Shown piece after piece: positions 43,290-54,826 of a stretch of 64,000 nt of DNA. Made by a program: the position numbers and the translations under genes. The notes beneath the pieces were generated by a model. It saw only the letters and a list, made by a program, of their open reading frames with translations, had not been told where the DNA came from and ran no database searches. This stretch comes from Ichthyophis bannanicus (lineage: Eukaryota; Chordata; Amphibia; Gymnophiona; Ichthyophiidae): assembly GCA_033557465.1 (NCBI GenBank), contig CM066037.1, positions 516,948,686 through 517,012,685 on the forward strand, read 5' to 3'. Each line of letters opens with the position of its first letter. The stretch's first letter is position 1.

Positions 43290-43345
43290 CTTTCTACATA
43301 GTATATGATGGCAGATAAAGACCAGTATGGTCCATCCATGATTCC
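43290..43345 (-). repeat. CR1 3'-end scrap
   Basis: The minus strand reads TGGATGGACCATACTGGTCT then TTATCTGCCATCATATACTA. This is the same 3'-terminal phrase that closes the CR1 fragment at 61205-61245 (TGGGCCATTTTGGTCTTTAT, CTGTTGTTATTTACTA). It lies between L2 segment 2 and LINE D. Confidence 0.7.
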
Positions 43346-43364
43346 GCCCCCCCCCCCCCACCCA

Positions 43365-45000
43365 TATTTATTTATTTATTTATTTATTTAATACTCTTAT
43401 ATACCGCGCTATTCGACATCAGTGCAGTTTACATAGAACATCAATGGGATTTTACGGTGTGGGTTACACCGTAAATACAGATAACAGGGACTTCAACTTG
43501 GATAATATGTTAACTATTTACACAAGAATACCAGAACATATATACATAATACATCACATTGCGGTGAGGTTACTGGGTAGTCATGGATCAGTGATTATGT
43601 GCGGGCACTGTGGGGTACCTACTTCCGGGTAGCACTTGATGAAGAGGTGGTGTTTAAGTGCCTTCCTGAATTTTGTTATTTCTGAGATTGCTCGTAAGTG
43701 GGGTGGCAGGGCGTTCCAGCATCTCGGTGCACAAATACTGAAGGCCCTGTTTGCGGTTGACTGTGTACACTGGGTTATTGTTTTGGGGATTACCATAGTG
43801 TTTATTGCTGTATGTCATCTGGTTCTGGTGGGGGGGGGGAAGTCATGAAGGTGATGCTCGCCAGGGATGAGGGGGAGAGCCCGTTGATAGCCTTGAATGT
43901 CAGTAGAAGGGTCTTGAAGGCGATCCTGTAGTGGATAGGGAGCCAGTGTAGACTTTTGAGGATAAGTGTTATATGTTCTCGCCTTGAGGCCCCGCTTAAG
44001 ACTCTGGCTGCGGAGTTCATGGCAAGTTGAAGTGGGCTTAGGGTTGATTGAGGTAGCCCTTGCAGTATCGCGTTGGTGTAGTCAAGATGTGGGATAATTA
44101 GTGCCTGAAAGATTGTTCTAAAATCATCAGGTTGTAGCAATGGGAGTAGATGTCGGAGTGTCCTGATTTTATATGATGTTGCTTTCACCATGTTGCCAAT
44201 ATGTGTCTTCATGTCCAGTTTTTGGTCCAGTGTAACACCCAGGTAACGGATTGTGGACTTGACTTGCAGTTCTGTATCTCCGACTTTTAGGTAGGCTGGT
44301 GGGCAGAAGTTAAGGTTTCTGGTGACGAACAGCACTTCCGTCTTATGTTGTATCCGGAGATTCTGATTTCTGGGCCAGTTTTCTACTGCACTGAAACAGT
44401 TCGTCAAAGATGTGAGGTCGAGCTGGTCAGTCTTGAACAGTGTGTAGAGCAGGACGTCATCGGCATATATCATACACTCAATGTTGAATGAGCGTATGAG
44501 GCTGCAGATGGACTGCATATAGGATGTTAAACATTAGGACTGATAGGAAGGATCCCTGCGGAACACCCTGTTTCTGGTGGAACGGTTCGGATGTTGATGT
44601 CTCTGTTCGCACACGCTGCCATCTATCAGATAGGTATGATTTACACCAGGACAGAGCTAAATCAGATGCCTTTCTCCTCGAGCCGTCTCAGGAGGGTCGT
44701 GTGGCATACGGAGTCCAATGCTGCGGCGATATCCAGGAAAATAAGAGCCATACCTTGGTGAATGTTATCTATTGTGTTGAGAACGTTGAATAGGGTGGTG
44801 AGTAGCGTCTCCACACCATGGGCTTCTCTGAAGCCATGTTGGCAATGGTCTAGGGGCGCACATTGTCGACATGGTGTTGTATCTGGCATTGGACCTCCTT
44901 TTCTATTATCTTGGCCAGGAGTGGAATACTAGCAATTGGTCTATATGATTCCACTTTCTGGGGGTCAAGCTTGCTGTTTTTCAGTAGAGGTCTGATAAAT
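43365..45000 (-). mobile_element. LINE D, minus-strand L2/CR1-group LINE
   Basis: The RT C-terminal two thirds. HCQHGFREAHGVETLLTTL and GMALIFLDIAAALDSVCH lie at 44662-44889. The 43802-44518 frame has MIYADDVLLYTLFKTDQL, STIRYLGVTLDQKLDMKTHI, IPHLDYTNAILQGLPQ and LKSLHWLPIHYRIAFKT. The end at 43581-43796 has FSICAPRCWNALPPHLRAIS. The 3' tail is TGTAAACTGCACTGATGTCG, TAGCGCGGTATATAAGAG and a long AAATA repeat (43365-43390). The YADD box is intact. The frame breaks near 44520-44660 and 43800. It interrupts the plus-strand L2 host. Confidence 0.88.
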
Positions 45001-45001
45001 A

Positions 45002-45004
<3 letters not shown>

Positions 45005-45036
<32 letters not shown>
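45005..45036. repeat. (TG)n(TA)n microsatellite
   Basis: A short GT run is followed by about a dozen uninterrupted TA dinucleotides. It marks the edge of LINE D and may have grown from its truncated 5' junction. Confidence 0.95.
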
Positions 45037-45130
45037 GGGAGAAATGCAAATACTATAAATACATACCTCTCCTGAACCTCTCTCTCACTTGATATAGCTT
45101 AATTAGGTAATTACTTCTTTCCCCCCCCCC

Positions 45131-45669
45131 CAAACCTTAAGACATGTATCCATTTTGTAGTCACCTCCCATCTAGACTACTGCAACCTCCTTGCTGGTCA
45201 CCCTCTGAATCATCTCTCTCCCCCCTTCAATATGTTCAGAACTCAGCTGTGAGGCTAAACTTCCACCAACCTCGATATTCTCATATAGACCCTCTTCTCA
45301 AATCGCTTTGTTGGCTCCCTATCTGTTTCTATATCTAGTTCACACTTCTCCTAGTGACCTATAAGTGCACTCATTCTGCTGCTCCTTACTATCTTTCCTC
45401 TTCTCTCTCCCTACACCCCTCCTCTGAAACTCTGCTCTTCTGGCAAATCACTCCTATCTGTGCCCTTCTCTTCTGCTGCCAACTTCAACTTTGATCCTTT
45501 CTCCTTGCTGCTCCTTTTGCCTGGAACAAACTATCCGAGTCATGTCAGGCTTCATTTCTGGCCCTTTTCAAATCCAGGCTGAAAAACTCACCTCAGAGGC
45601 TGCTTTTGGATCCTGATCCACTTAATTTCCTGCTCTCCAACTATGTGTTTCCTTACCATTCCCCTAGAC
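45131..45669 (+). pseudogene. L2-like host LINE, segment 3 (RT C-terminus)
   Basis: It continues the L2 copy with SRLDYCN-type sequence (CATCTAGACTACTGCAACCT), YVQNSAVRLNFHQPR, SHIDPLLKSLCWLPI and a degraded CPAPFAWNKLS-type block near 45520 (CTTTTGCCTGGAACAAACTA). A C10 run sits at its left edge (45121-45130). It ends at the target duplication CCCTAGAC. Confidence 0.85.
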
Positions 45670-48139
45670 CAGTGGTTCTTAACCTGGGTTCGATTGAACC
45701 CTAGAGGTTTGGTGAGTCAGTCTCAGGAGTTTGGCGGAGGTCAAGACACAAGACACGCACCCGACTCATATGATTCGTGATGACACGCCCTGCTTGGCCA
45801 TCATTGGCTGCAGGTGATCACGCTACATTGCTTGGCCAATCTGTGCTGCAGGGAATTTGGTGCACTCACTCAGTAGTCGACTTGTGACTGTCATGATAGT
45901 ATGTCGTGTGATTTCTTTCTTAATATTTTAATCCATACTAACTATGTTGAGCAAAAAAAGAAAGTGGTTGGATGAATATGTACAACATGGATTCACATAT
46001 ATAACAGAACGTGATGGGAGTCAGCATCCTATCTGCATGATTTGCAATGCCAAGTTAAGCAATTCTAGTCTAGTACCGGCAAAACTAAAGGAACACTTCC
46101 TTAACCTGCATGGAGATGGGGAATACAAGAACACAACGCTTGCTGAATTCAAGGTGAAGAGAGCCAGATTCGATGAAAAGGCTACTCTGCCTGCTCTCGG
46201 CTTTGTACCCATCAACAAACCGATCCTCGCAGCATCGTACGAAGTTGCTTACCTGATCGCAAAGCAGGGCAAACCACACACCATTGGTGAAATACTCATA
46301 AAACCAGCTGTGTTGAAGATGGCGAATCTGATGCTGGGAAAAGCGGCCGAAGTTAAATTATCCCAAATTCCTCTTTCAAATGACACCACCAGCGACAGAA
46401 TAGAGGACATGAGCAAAGACATCTTGGCTCAAGTAGTTGCAGATCTGATTTCAAGCCCGGCAAAATTCAGCCTCCAACTTTACGAGACCACAGACGTTTC
46501 TAATCTAAGTCAGCTTGATTTGTGTGCTATGTGAAAGACGACATGATAAAGGAAGATTTTTTATTTTGTAAGCCTCTTACAACAACAACTAAGGCAACCG
46601 ATGTGAAAAAACTTGTGGATGACTTCTTCAGAGACAACAATCTTTCGTGAGATATGGTTTCTGCAGTTTGTACGGACGGAGCTCCAGTCATGTTGGGAAG
46701 AAAGTCTGGTTTTGGTGCGCTAGTGAAAGCCGATGCACCACACATCATTGTTACGCATTGTAATCTGCACAGGCATGCGTTGGTAACAAATACCTTGCCT
46801 CCAGAAATGACAGAAGTATTAAAAATTGTAGTGGAATGTGTGAACTATGTGCGAAATAGTGCACTGAGGCACCGCATCTTCAGTGAGCTGTGTAAAGAAA
46901 TGGGCTCTGAATTTGAGGTACTTCTGTACCATTCTAACGTTCGGTGGTTATCCCAGGGACAGGTGCTGAATCGTGTTTTTGCCATGCGTGTGGAATTAGC
47001 CCTGTTTTTGCAAGAGCACCAACATCATCATGCAGATTGCTTCAAAAATTCTAAGTTCATTCTCATTTTAGCATACATGGCTGATATAATTTGCATCTCT
47101 CAATCAGCAGATGCAGGGTGGTGGAGTCAACATCATCGAAGCGGAAGAAAACCTGAAGGCTTTTCAAAAAAAGCTACCATTATGGAAACGACGAACAGAG
47201 AACGATAACGTCGCAAACTTTCCCCTGCTGGACGACTGTGTAAGTAAGATCGAAGATGTGTCTGGAATCGGAGACATTTCTGTACCCACGGAACTGAAGC
47301 AAGCAATTGACACGCACTCAGATGAGCTTGCAAAGTCTCTCGACGGATACTTCCCTACAAGAGAGAGTCATTTCCAGCATGGGTGAGACAGCCGTTCACG
47401 TTTGGTGTTGAGACAGCAGATGTCAATGATGAATACCTCAACGAAATCATTGAAATTCAGCAGAGCCAGGTTCAACAGCAACTCTTCAGAACAACACCGC
47501 TCTCAGCGTTTTGGTGTCGACAAATGGTAACGTATCCTGTTATTGCTAGGAAAGCCCTGGAAATTTTTATACCATTTGTTACAACATATCTTTGCGAGCA
47601 ATCCTTTGAGGATGCTGGACATAAAAACGAAGAAAAGGAACAGACTTTGCTGTGAAAATGATATGAGAGTGGCACTTGCCAAGGTGAAGCCACGCATTTC
47701 TGAACTGGTCTCTCAAAGGCAACAGCAGAAGTCACACTGATTTGCAGTAAATATTCATTATCATTGTAGCCTTATGGAAATTAGGTGATGGGTGTGTGTT
47801 AAAATGTTAAAAATAAATAGCATAAATACAATAAGTTCATTATTGGAATACATAAGGTTAAAAATTAAAACCATTTCAGTGTGGTAGTATTAAAAAAGGT
47901 CACGTCTTTGTGAAAAGTTATGTATGTAATTTGTTCTGAGTTCATGCATTGTATTGGTTTTGTTCTTTGAACACAGTGATGTTAACATACGATTCATTTT
48001 GTGAACTAGTAAAACATATACCTACATCTTGAATTTGAAAAAAAAAAATCATATTTTATTTTTCAATAAAGAAGGGTTTGGTGAATGTGCATATGAAACT
48101 GGTGGGGTTCAGTACCTCCAACAAAGTTAAGAACCACTG
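45670..48139 (+). mobile_element. BED-finger hAT transposon with intact ends
   Basis: A 2,470-bp element. The left terminus is CAGTGGTTCTTAACCTGGGT. The right terminus, read inward, is CAGTGGTTCTTAACTTTGTT. The first 14 bases are identical inverted repeats. A perfect 8-bp duplication CCCTAGAC lies at 45662-45669 and 48140-48147. It inserted into the L2-like LINE and encodes a ZBED5/SCAND3-like transposase. This is the cleanest full-length DNA transposon in the window. Confidence 0.95.
45944..47740 (+). pseudogene. hAT transposase, ZBED5/SCAND3-like
   Basis: The N-terminal BED zinc finger is CMICNAKL...LKEHFLNLH (residues about 27-55 of the first frame, C-x2-C...H-x4-H). Then come QGKPHTIGEILIKPAVLKMA and LSNDTTSDRIEDMSKDIL (45944-46534). 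The DDE/RNase H-like core follows at 46654-47208 (VCTDGAPVMLGRKSGFGALV, LYHSNVRWLSQGQVLNRVF), then 47111-47386 (LKAFQKKLPLWKRR). The C-terminal hAT dimerisation part is YPVIARKALEIFIPFVTTYL (47540-47600) and RISELVSQRQQQKSH at 47740. Five lesions are visible: a stop/frame change near 46533, an in-frame TGA near 46648, and frame shifts near 47095, 47370 and 47605. Sequence identity to intact vertebrate ZBED-type proteins looks high from memory, so decay seems recent. Confidence 0.9.
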
Positions 48140-48290
48140 CCCTAGACATATCTTTGTCCCTAGCTGTTGTGTTGTCTGCCTTGACTAGATTGTAAGCTCC
48201 GATGAGCAGGGACTGTCTTTTACATGTATCTATACAGTGCTGTGTATACCTTGTAGTGCTATACAAATTATCAGTAGTAGTACGTTCATG
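48140..48290 (+). repeat. L2-like host LINE, 3' end
   Basis: It resumes after the target duplication and contains GATTGTAAGCTCCGATGAGC, AGGGACTGTCTT, TACAGTGCTGTGTATACC and a GTAGTGCTATACAAATTATC end, the conserved L2/MIR-type 3' terminus, closing with CAGTAGTAGTA. This confirms the family of the split host element. Confidence 0.9.
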
Positions 48291-48291
48291 T

Positions 48292-48540
48292 GACCTCTCT
48301 TCCATAGCAACAGAGAGGCTGCCAGACTGGACATGGGACTTCTTTACTACGCCCCTGTAGATCTTGTCTATATACCTCTTCTGTCTGCCTCAGCCCCTCC
48401 AAGATTGGACTCGTTCCTTGAAAGCAAAGAGCTCTTTGCACCTACAGCACACCCCCACTGTAAAACACCCCGATGTTCCATGTAAACCGCACCGATATCG
48501 AAGAGCGTGGTATATAAGAGAAATAAATAAATCAATAAGA
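48292..48540 (+). repeat. LINE 3' fragment with hairpin tail
   Basis: Non-coding LINE 3' region ending TGTAAACCGCACCGATATCG, GAGCGTGGTATATAAGAG and AAATAAATAAATCAATAAG (48482-48538). It has the same tail family as LINE D and the SINEs. No RT remains. Confidence 0.75.
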
Positions 48541-50900
48541 TCTCTCACAAGCTAGGAGAAAGTCATACATGTGACACTCGGTGCAAAAGAATGGATAGCA
48601 TCTGCAGCTTTACCAATCTCTCCAGGGTGAGAAACATCACATCCACACACGCATCGAAGCGAGCACCTAGATACTTCAAAGTCTTGCAAGGAAATTAAGC
48701 CTTAAGACTTACTTTTCCGAACAAGCTTATGGTCTCTGAGCTGTTGATATGACCTGCTTGCATTCTTCTCTTGTTTTTATTGTTTTCTCTCTATTTATGT
48801 TATTAGCTTTGTTCTTTTTCTAAACCGCTTTGCTGAAAATTGCTAAAGGTAGTTTATCAAGCAATAAACAAACCATAAACACAGGATAATTGATCACCCA
48901 ACTCAGCTTTTCCAGCCACTGGATTTCATCCACCATGGACTTCTCCCAGGAGTCCAGCCAGTTATCTAAGTACAAGCGAACCTTGTCCTTTCTACAGATT
49001 TTCGGTCTTCTGTGCAAGCAGGGATCAAAAGGCATAGCTCTGAATGGAAATGGAGACCCCGGATGCAGAAACGGAGAAACCACTGATGTTTATCCCCGAC
49101 AGGAATATGCAAGTACACCTGAGAAAGGTCCAAGGAGGTCAGAAACTCCCCTTGCTAAAACAATGAAATGAGCAACCTGAGGATCTCCATGTGTAAATGG
49201 AACACACTGATCTTTGCACAGACTGCCTTTAAATCCATAAGGTGTAAAAGAGGATCCACCTTTCTTTGGTACTATAAAGTAAATGTGATACCTTCCCTGA
49301 CTTTGCTCTGCAGAGAGCAAGGGTATGATAGCCTGCAATTGCAGAATACAGTGAAGAATTTCCTTAAACTACCACACACTTTGTGGAATCCTCTTGTGGC
49401 CTCCTAACGATGATCTGCAAATTCCTGAATGTATCCTTTTTCAAGGGGCCCCATTTTGAGTAAAACCTCCCAACCACCTGTTCCTCAGAAGAGATCCACC
49501 AGATGGAAAGCTCTCAACAAGGGCTTACCAGCTTCCAAGGAAGTTTCTGCTGGGATCTATGAAAGGACTGACTCTCCTTAGAAACAGGCCATACCAGAAT
49601 TTTATTCCAGCCCTGAAACACTCCCCACTGCACCCTGTGAGAGGAACCTCTGAGCTTATCTTCCAGGTGACTTCATGGGAGAGACCCTCCCATGTCTCAT
49701 CAGATTTTCTAGGCCTTCCCCATAAAGCAACTTGTCCTTAAAGAAGAGCTTGCTCAGCTGCAGTTTGAATGAGGCAATGGCTAACCATTTCCAGAGCCAG
49801 AGCCAACCCTCAACTAGTACAGCCACCACCATGGCCTTGGAAGAGATTATAATCATACAAAGCATCTGCCACAAATACCGCTCAGGCCCCTATCTTGCAA
49901 TCTCAGAGATGTTCAGCAATTGCTGGATTGAGCACAAGAGCACTCAAGCCACCATGCCTGCACAAAGTATCACATGAGTGCCCAAGACCAAAGCCATAAA
50001 AAGTATTCCTCGAGAAGGGTTCCACTCGAACACAGGTCTTCAGTACAACAATACCTTCCAATGGAATGGTTGTGCACTTAAGTCAGTGCTGTGACCAGAG
50101 CTGCCACCTTTGGGACTCCGAAAAGCTGTTCCATCTCCCCTTGGGTAGAGAATACAGTCAAGTCATAACTTGGTGCCCCTCAGCCCTAGCTCCAGTACTT
50201 CCCACTGAGAGAGCAAAAGCTTTTGCAGAGGCTCAAGGAAAGGAGGGAGAGAGACCAGAAGAACAGATACCACCACTCCAGGATAAGTTTCTCAAGCAGA
50301 CCCTATACCAGAAGGGCATATGCAATGCACAAGGCTGCCATGGCATCCTGACTAAGGGTAGTCAGGCTCTTTCTGTGAAAGAGGCAAAAATCACTGGACA
50401 GATCTTCCTCTGCCAGGGAAAGCTCCCCTACCTCTGTTGACTCATCCACTGGAGACAGGGACTCCTCATCTCCCCAACACGGGATAAGGCTAAGGCTGAG
50501 CTGCTAGATGAACATACAGGCAAGAAAAGAACGGGGTTGCTTAACCCTATTGCTGTCAGAGGGGGAAACATCAAAAGCACACCCCCCCCAATCCCTTTTA
50601 GGAGATGCCACCTTCAGTTGGGACCAAGGCAGCATTCAAGATGACCATCATTCTTACCAGCAGGAAAATTGCAGGGAAACATGGCAGAGACATGACCCCA
50701 GACCCCTGTGGGAGGATCCTGACATTACAAAAAAGTGCACCTCAAGGCTTCTTCATCACACTCGGGGCAGGAGTCAACCACAGGGCTCACTCAACAGAAC
50801 TGAAAATAGTACACTTCAATGCACCAAGAGGTGCCTGGTTAAAAAAAACCAAACATGGTGAAAAAGGAACCCTCAATTAGTAAGGGAAATTCTCACCTGA
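48541..50900 (-). mobile_element. DIRS-4, decayed DIRS remnant
   Basis: Minus-strand DIRS pieces in order from high to low: gag traces at 49656-50900, with the marker FKDKLLYGEGLENLM at about 49740-49700, RT blocks at 49090-49338 (GRYHIYFIVPKKGGS) and 48820-49083 (RLYLDNWLDSWEKS, a degraded YLDD box). Frames are heavily broken and no terminal repeat is recognised. A LINE tail interrupts it at 48697-48880. It is more decayed than DIRS-1 to DIRS-3. Confidence 0.8.
48697..48880 (+). repeat. LINE 3' tail inside DIRS-4
   Basis: It holds TTTCTAAACCGCTTTGCTGA followed by AAAGGTAGTTTATCAAGCAA and ATAAACAAACCATAAAC. The AACCGC...GGTAG arrangement matches the other LINE tails, with the hairpin partly eroded. 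It is 5' truncated with no coding sequence. Confidence 0.65.
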
Positions 50901-51595
50901 AGGTGGGCTGGAGAAACTCAAGAAGGGCCTCCCCAACCATTTAAACAGGCCTGGGTAGCCCGACTGCAGCAAGGTTTCTTTTGCACGAGCAATAGCACCT
51001 ATTGTGGAAGTGCCAGCCTGCTCTGCAGAGTTCTGTCTGTTCACATCTGTTTCCCAGCCACTCTCCTCACTGCAAAGCTGCTGGTTGAATAGCGGTCAGC
51101 AGCCCAGGTCCAGCCAGTAAGAAGAGCAATACTGCAGCCTGCAAATGCCAGCGGAGAGTCCCTGGGCCTGCCTGCCCACCCCTCCCCCACCCTGCCTGCC
51201 TGCCGCTGCCCCACCCTGCCTTTCTGCCTGCCTCCGCCCCTCCCCCACCCCCACCCAAGCAAGAAATGGGGGGAAAAAAAAAATTAGAGGAAGAAGGCAA
51301 ACAAACCATAAAAGAAAATGCGGGACAAGACAAGGAGGAAGAGGGGCACAGCATTGAAAAGGCAAAATTAGGGAAAGGACCGAGACCCCACTGAGCCTGC
51401 AAATGAGGAAGTGAAAAAGCAGAGAAGGTGAAGAATGCACAAGTAGTTGGGAGGGGAGAGAGCGAGCTAGGTGAAAGTAAGAGTACAACAGGGAGGGTAT
51501 TGAAGGGTAGGGATGGGAAACCCCTTTCACACACAGCCCCAAACACCCTCCATGACACACACACATCCCCCATTCTGTGCTAGATTTTCACCATG
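50901..51595. other. Gene-free low-complexity segment
   Basis: No recognised gene. 51165-51260 is C-rich with CTGCCTGCC repeats, and 51265-51500 is A/G-rich, giving long spurious open frames on the minus strand. It may include the decayed 5' leader of DIRS-4, by analogy with the purine-rich leader of DIRS-1. Confidence 0.4.
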
Positions 51596-51871
51596 TTTAT
51601 TTACATTCTCTTATATACCGCGCTATTCTGCATCAGTGCGGTTTACATTGAACAAACTGAAATTACATTGAACAGGGCATTATAACTTGGAGATAACGAT
51701 TTTACAGGGAACATGGGCTATGGAGGGTTAAGTGTTTTGCCCAAAACCACAAGGAGCACCTGTGGGACTAGAAACCCCAGTCCTTCCGGCCCAAGGTTGC
51801 TGTCCTCTAGTGGGATTTGAACCCCCGACCTGAAGTACCTTGCCCCAACCACTAGGCCACTCCTCCACTCC
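51596..51871 (-). mobile_element. tRNA-derived SINE with L2-like LINE tail
   Basis: On the minus strand it starts GGAGTGGAGGAGTGGCCTAG. The A box lies at about 51861-51848 and the B box GGTTCAAATCCCAC at 51824-51810, both well kept. The 3' part is TGTAAACCGCACTGATGCAG, TAGCGCGGTATATAAGAG and an AAATAAA end. Its head is nearly the same as that of the RTE-tailed SINE at 26479-26712. Confidence 0.93.
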
Positions 51872-52834
51872 AGACTTCAGACTTTAAAATTTGTTAAAAA
51901 TATTGAAGCTGCTTTATTCAAGCAGCACAGAAGAGCAAAGTAATGCAATCAAATTAAAAATACTAGCACAAACTAGAAAGAGCAAAAAACATGAGGATAT
52001 AAAAACGATAGTGAAAGGAGAACATCTGGACCAAGACTTGCCACCCCTCCCCCCTGAGAACTCATTGGGGGGGGGCCCCCAAGGCCTTTAGGTAGAAAGT
52101 TGAAATTCTCCATTTCACCAGTGCTGGAAACCCATGAACACAGGGCAATCAAATTCAAAGGCGACAATGAGCATACCCAAGCTCTGAGCAAACATTGGAC
52201 CAAAAGTCTCAATCACAGACACAAAACTATGATCTGGCCAGGGGAGAAAGCATTTTCTGTATAATAAGAAGTTCAGGATCATCCTATGAAGCAGGAGAAA
52301 AGCTGAAAAGCAATGCAAGAAGAGAATAAAAGGGTGCTAGCTTTCTACAGTTTTCCCAGCAGAGGCAGAAGACATCAAAGCAGTGCTTCAGAATTTAAGC
52401 ACACTTAAACCTTAGTTTTTGAGGAAGAACAAGATCAGAAATCTAACAGGCTCTGCAACAGGACATTAGGTAGGTACTAAATAGACAAAAAGGACTTCTG
52501 TTATCATCTTCTCTGTTTCTGTCACCCAAGACATGCTTCTCAGATGTGAAAAAAATAAAACTCATTACATTTCAGGCCTCTTCTCTCTGAAAGTTTACTA
52601 TTGCCATAAACTCGGATTTTAAAAGTTAAAAACTACAGGTTAAAAGGATTACACAGCCATCTACCATTTCAGATAACTGCTAACTTGTTTTAAAGTTACT
52701 ATTCAATTATGTCCATTAAGATATCAATTCTCAAAAAATGTTTGCTTACCCCTCATACTAAAAATACAAACACCCCACATACTTTAGTATGCCAACAAAC
52801 TGGCTTTCATCAAGTGTAAATACAGGATAGATAA
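51872..52834. other. Gene-free AT-rich DNA
   Basis: No coding or repeat signal is recognised. It lies downstream of the presumed polyadenylation site of the minus-strand host gene. Low-complexity G/C runs occur at 52045-52080. Confidence 0.4.
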
Positions 52835-54522
52835 AACCTCCATCCATTTACTACTTTATTTACAAATGGCTGCAATCAGACAAATAATGCTAAATTCAAC
52901 ATACATTAATCTAAAAAGGACATTTCTAAGTCTGTGCTACATAATACATTTTATATCGATATGGAGAAGCCTAATCAGATCTGACAACTTTTTTTTCAGA
53001 TAAAAAAATATACAATATTACACAGCAAGGTACCAGCTTAAAAGACATAGCCAAAGAAAATATGAAGTCAGCTAGCATTACTTGTATAAAGGTAGTGTGT
53101 GTCACAGATGTCTGCAATTTTTGCATCCTCAGCACCCAATAGCAAACATTTCTCAGAGACCAAAATTTTAAAAGTCTGCTAACTTGCCACACTACTTAAT
53201 CACCAACAAAAAAAAACCTCTAAAGTCAACCTGCTTGTGTTTAAATTTCAAAATGTAAGGTGAACAGCAGCCTGTCACCTCACTATCAGGAGCAGTCCAT
53301 CACAGCACAGCAGTGCTTATGATAACTCATAAGAAAACTGCCCAAGTTACAGTGATATTGCTCTAAACAGTGGGCATTCTTTAAAAGATTATTTGAAAAA
53401 ATATAAACATTTCTTTTTTTTTCTAATGCTATTATAGCCACAGCTAAAATTACACAGACTGCCATACACTCGAGGAATCCAACAGACCGACCATTAGTGC
53501 TAAACAAAATTGAGAAGAATTTGTAAACTCTCAGCAGAAGAATCTAGAATGCTTCAACTACAGAAGGTTCTGAAAATACTGCACCCTTATGGATATGCAA
53601 ACTTTTCAAAATAAGTTTTCAGAACAAAGTTCACAGTTCAGAAACTTGGGGAGGGGGGGTGGAAGTCATGTTTACCAAAGTAACCCCACTCCTTCCCCCC
53701 AGATTCCTCCAAATCAGCAAACAAACATACACTGAAGTGCAAACAAAGCCTGCTCATACACAGGGCCCATAGTGATCAGATTTGAGATAGATTCCCATAA
53801 TAAGCAAAACATGAAGAATTCCTATTAAATGTGTCTAACTTTCCCCTGACTCACCATGAAACAAAAAACATTTTTTAAACAACTTTCACAGCAATTCAAG
53901 TGGGGAGGGGGGAAATCAAGAATACTATCAAAATCAAAAGAGGTTAAACTCTGCCTACTTTTTGTTTGAATTTGACTTTTCAGTATATCTTTATCTATCT
54001 TATGTTTGCCTAACAAAATGTGAAGAGGCATTATAAAGAATGAATGCCAGCATTTTCTCATTCATTGTTTACCTAGAAAGATTAAAAAATGACTGTCAAG
54101 AGTCCCATAGTGATTCTTGCTCATTGCTAGCTACTTTAATAAATTAATTAAATCAATCTTATAAAATAGAAAAAACAAAAATAAAATCCCACTTTCTGGG
54201 ACATGGAGATGCAGCCCTATAAATGGAATATATTTTCCCCAAACCTCACTAACTTTGTATGTAGTGCACCAAAGAAAAATCCAACAGTACATCTGGCCCA
54301 GTTAGAAGTGCCTGCAGTCAAGGTGAACAGAGAATCTTTTATGATTAAGTTGACTGATAGCAGTCTATTTTAAAGTCTGCCTTTTAGGTATTGTCTAGTC
54401 AGTACTTGTAAACACTATCATTGATGTTCAAGTACAATATGCCTGAAAATGATTTTTTTTAAGCACATGTATGGTTCTTCAAGTCTAGGTTTGTTAGCTA
54501 CTCTGATGCCTGCCTTCCAGTC
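52835..54522 (-). other. Probable 3' UTR of a host gene
   Basis: About 1.7 kb of AT-rich unique-looking sequence follows the stop codon at 54523-54525 on the minus strand. AATAAA is present on the minus strand at 52860-52855, placing cleavage near 52835. No transposon signature is recognised across the span, in contrast to the rest of the window, which fits a constrained transcript end. Confidence 0.45.
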
Positions 54523-54631
54523 CTAGAATAATGATTTGAACCCATGATTAAAAGTTCCTTCGAACGCTTCACGATTTTCCCTTGATACAGCAGGTTCTAT
54601 CAGAGTCAAACTACTGACTTGCTCAGCAGTG
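54523..54631 (-). CDS. Probable terminal coding exon, unidentified host gene
   Basis: The minus strand has a pyrimidine-rich tract and TTGGCAG acceptor ending at 54632. An open exon of about 36 codons follows, containing TAEQVSSLTLIEP, AVSRENREAFEGTF and NHGFKSLF, with a TAG stop at 54525-54523. The codon choice and residue mix look like a real protein rather than repeat decay. The first exon base completes a split codon. I do not recognise the family, so no function is proposed. A frame-compatible upstream exon is suggested at 55130-55198, leaving a 498-bp intron. The AT-rich 3' UTR and CpG-rich segment at 55.2-55.8 kb support a host gene here. Confidence 0.5.
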
Positions 54632-54826
54632 CTGCCAACCCAAACACAAAAAAGGTGCGGAGAAGGGGGGGAGGCAGCTAAACAAGGGGTCAGTCAGACA
54701 GCAAATCTGACGACCTCTGTAACAAAAATTTAGGAAGATCCAGCTCTCTTTCAAACCCTATAGGGAAAATATAGGAAGAATTCTTATAATTTTCCTTCTT
54801 GTGGTTATTTAGGAAGGATACCTCAT

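Noticed and set aside
51067..51573. 168-codon minus-strand ORF
   Set aside because: Made of low-complexity purine/pyrimidine DNA, and the residue content is serine/proline/phenylalanine-rich without motifs.
51810..51871. tRNA gene
   Set aside because: A and B boxes are present but no full cloverleaf follows, and the sequence runs into a SINE body and LINE tail.
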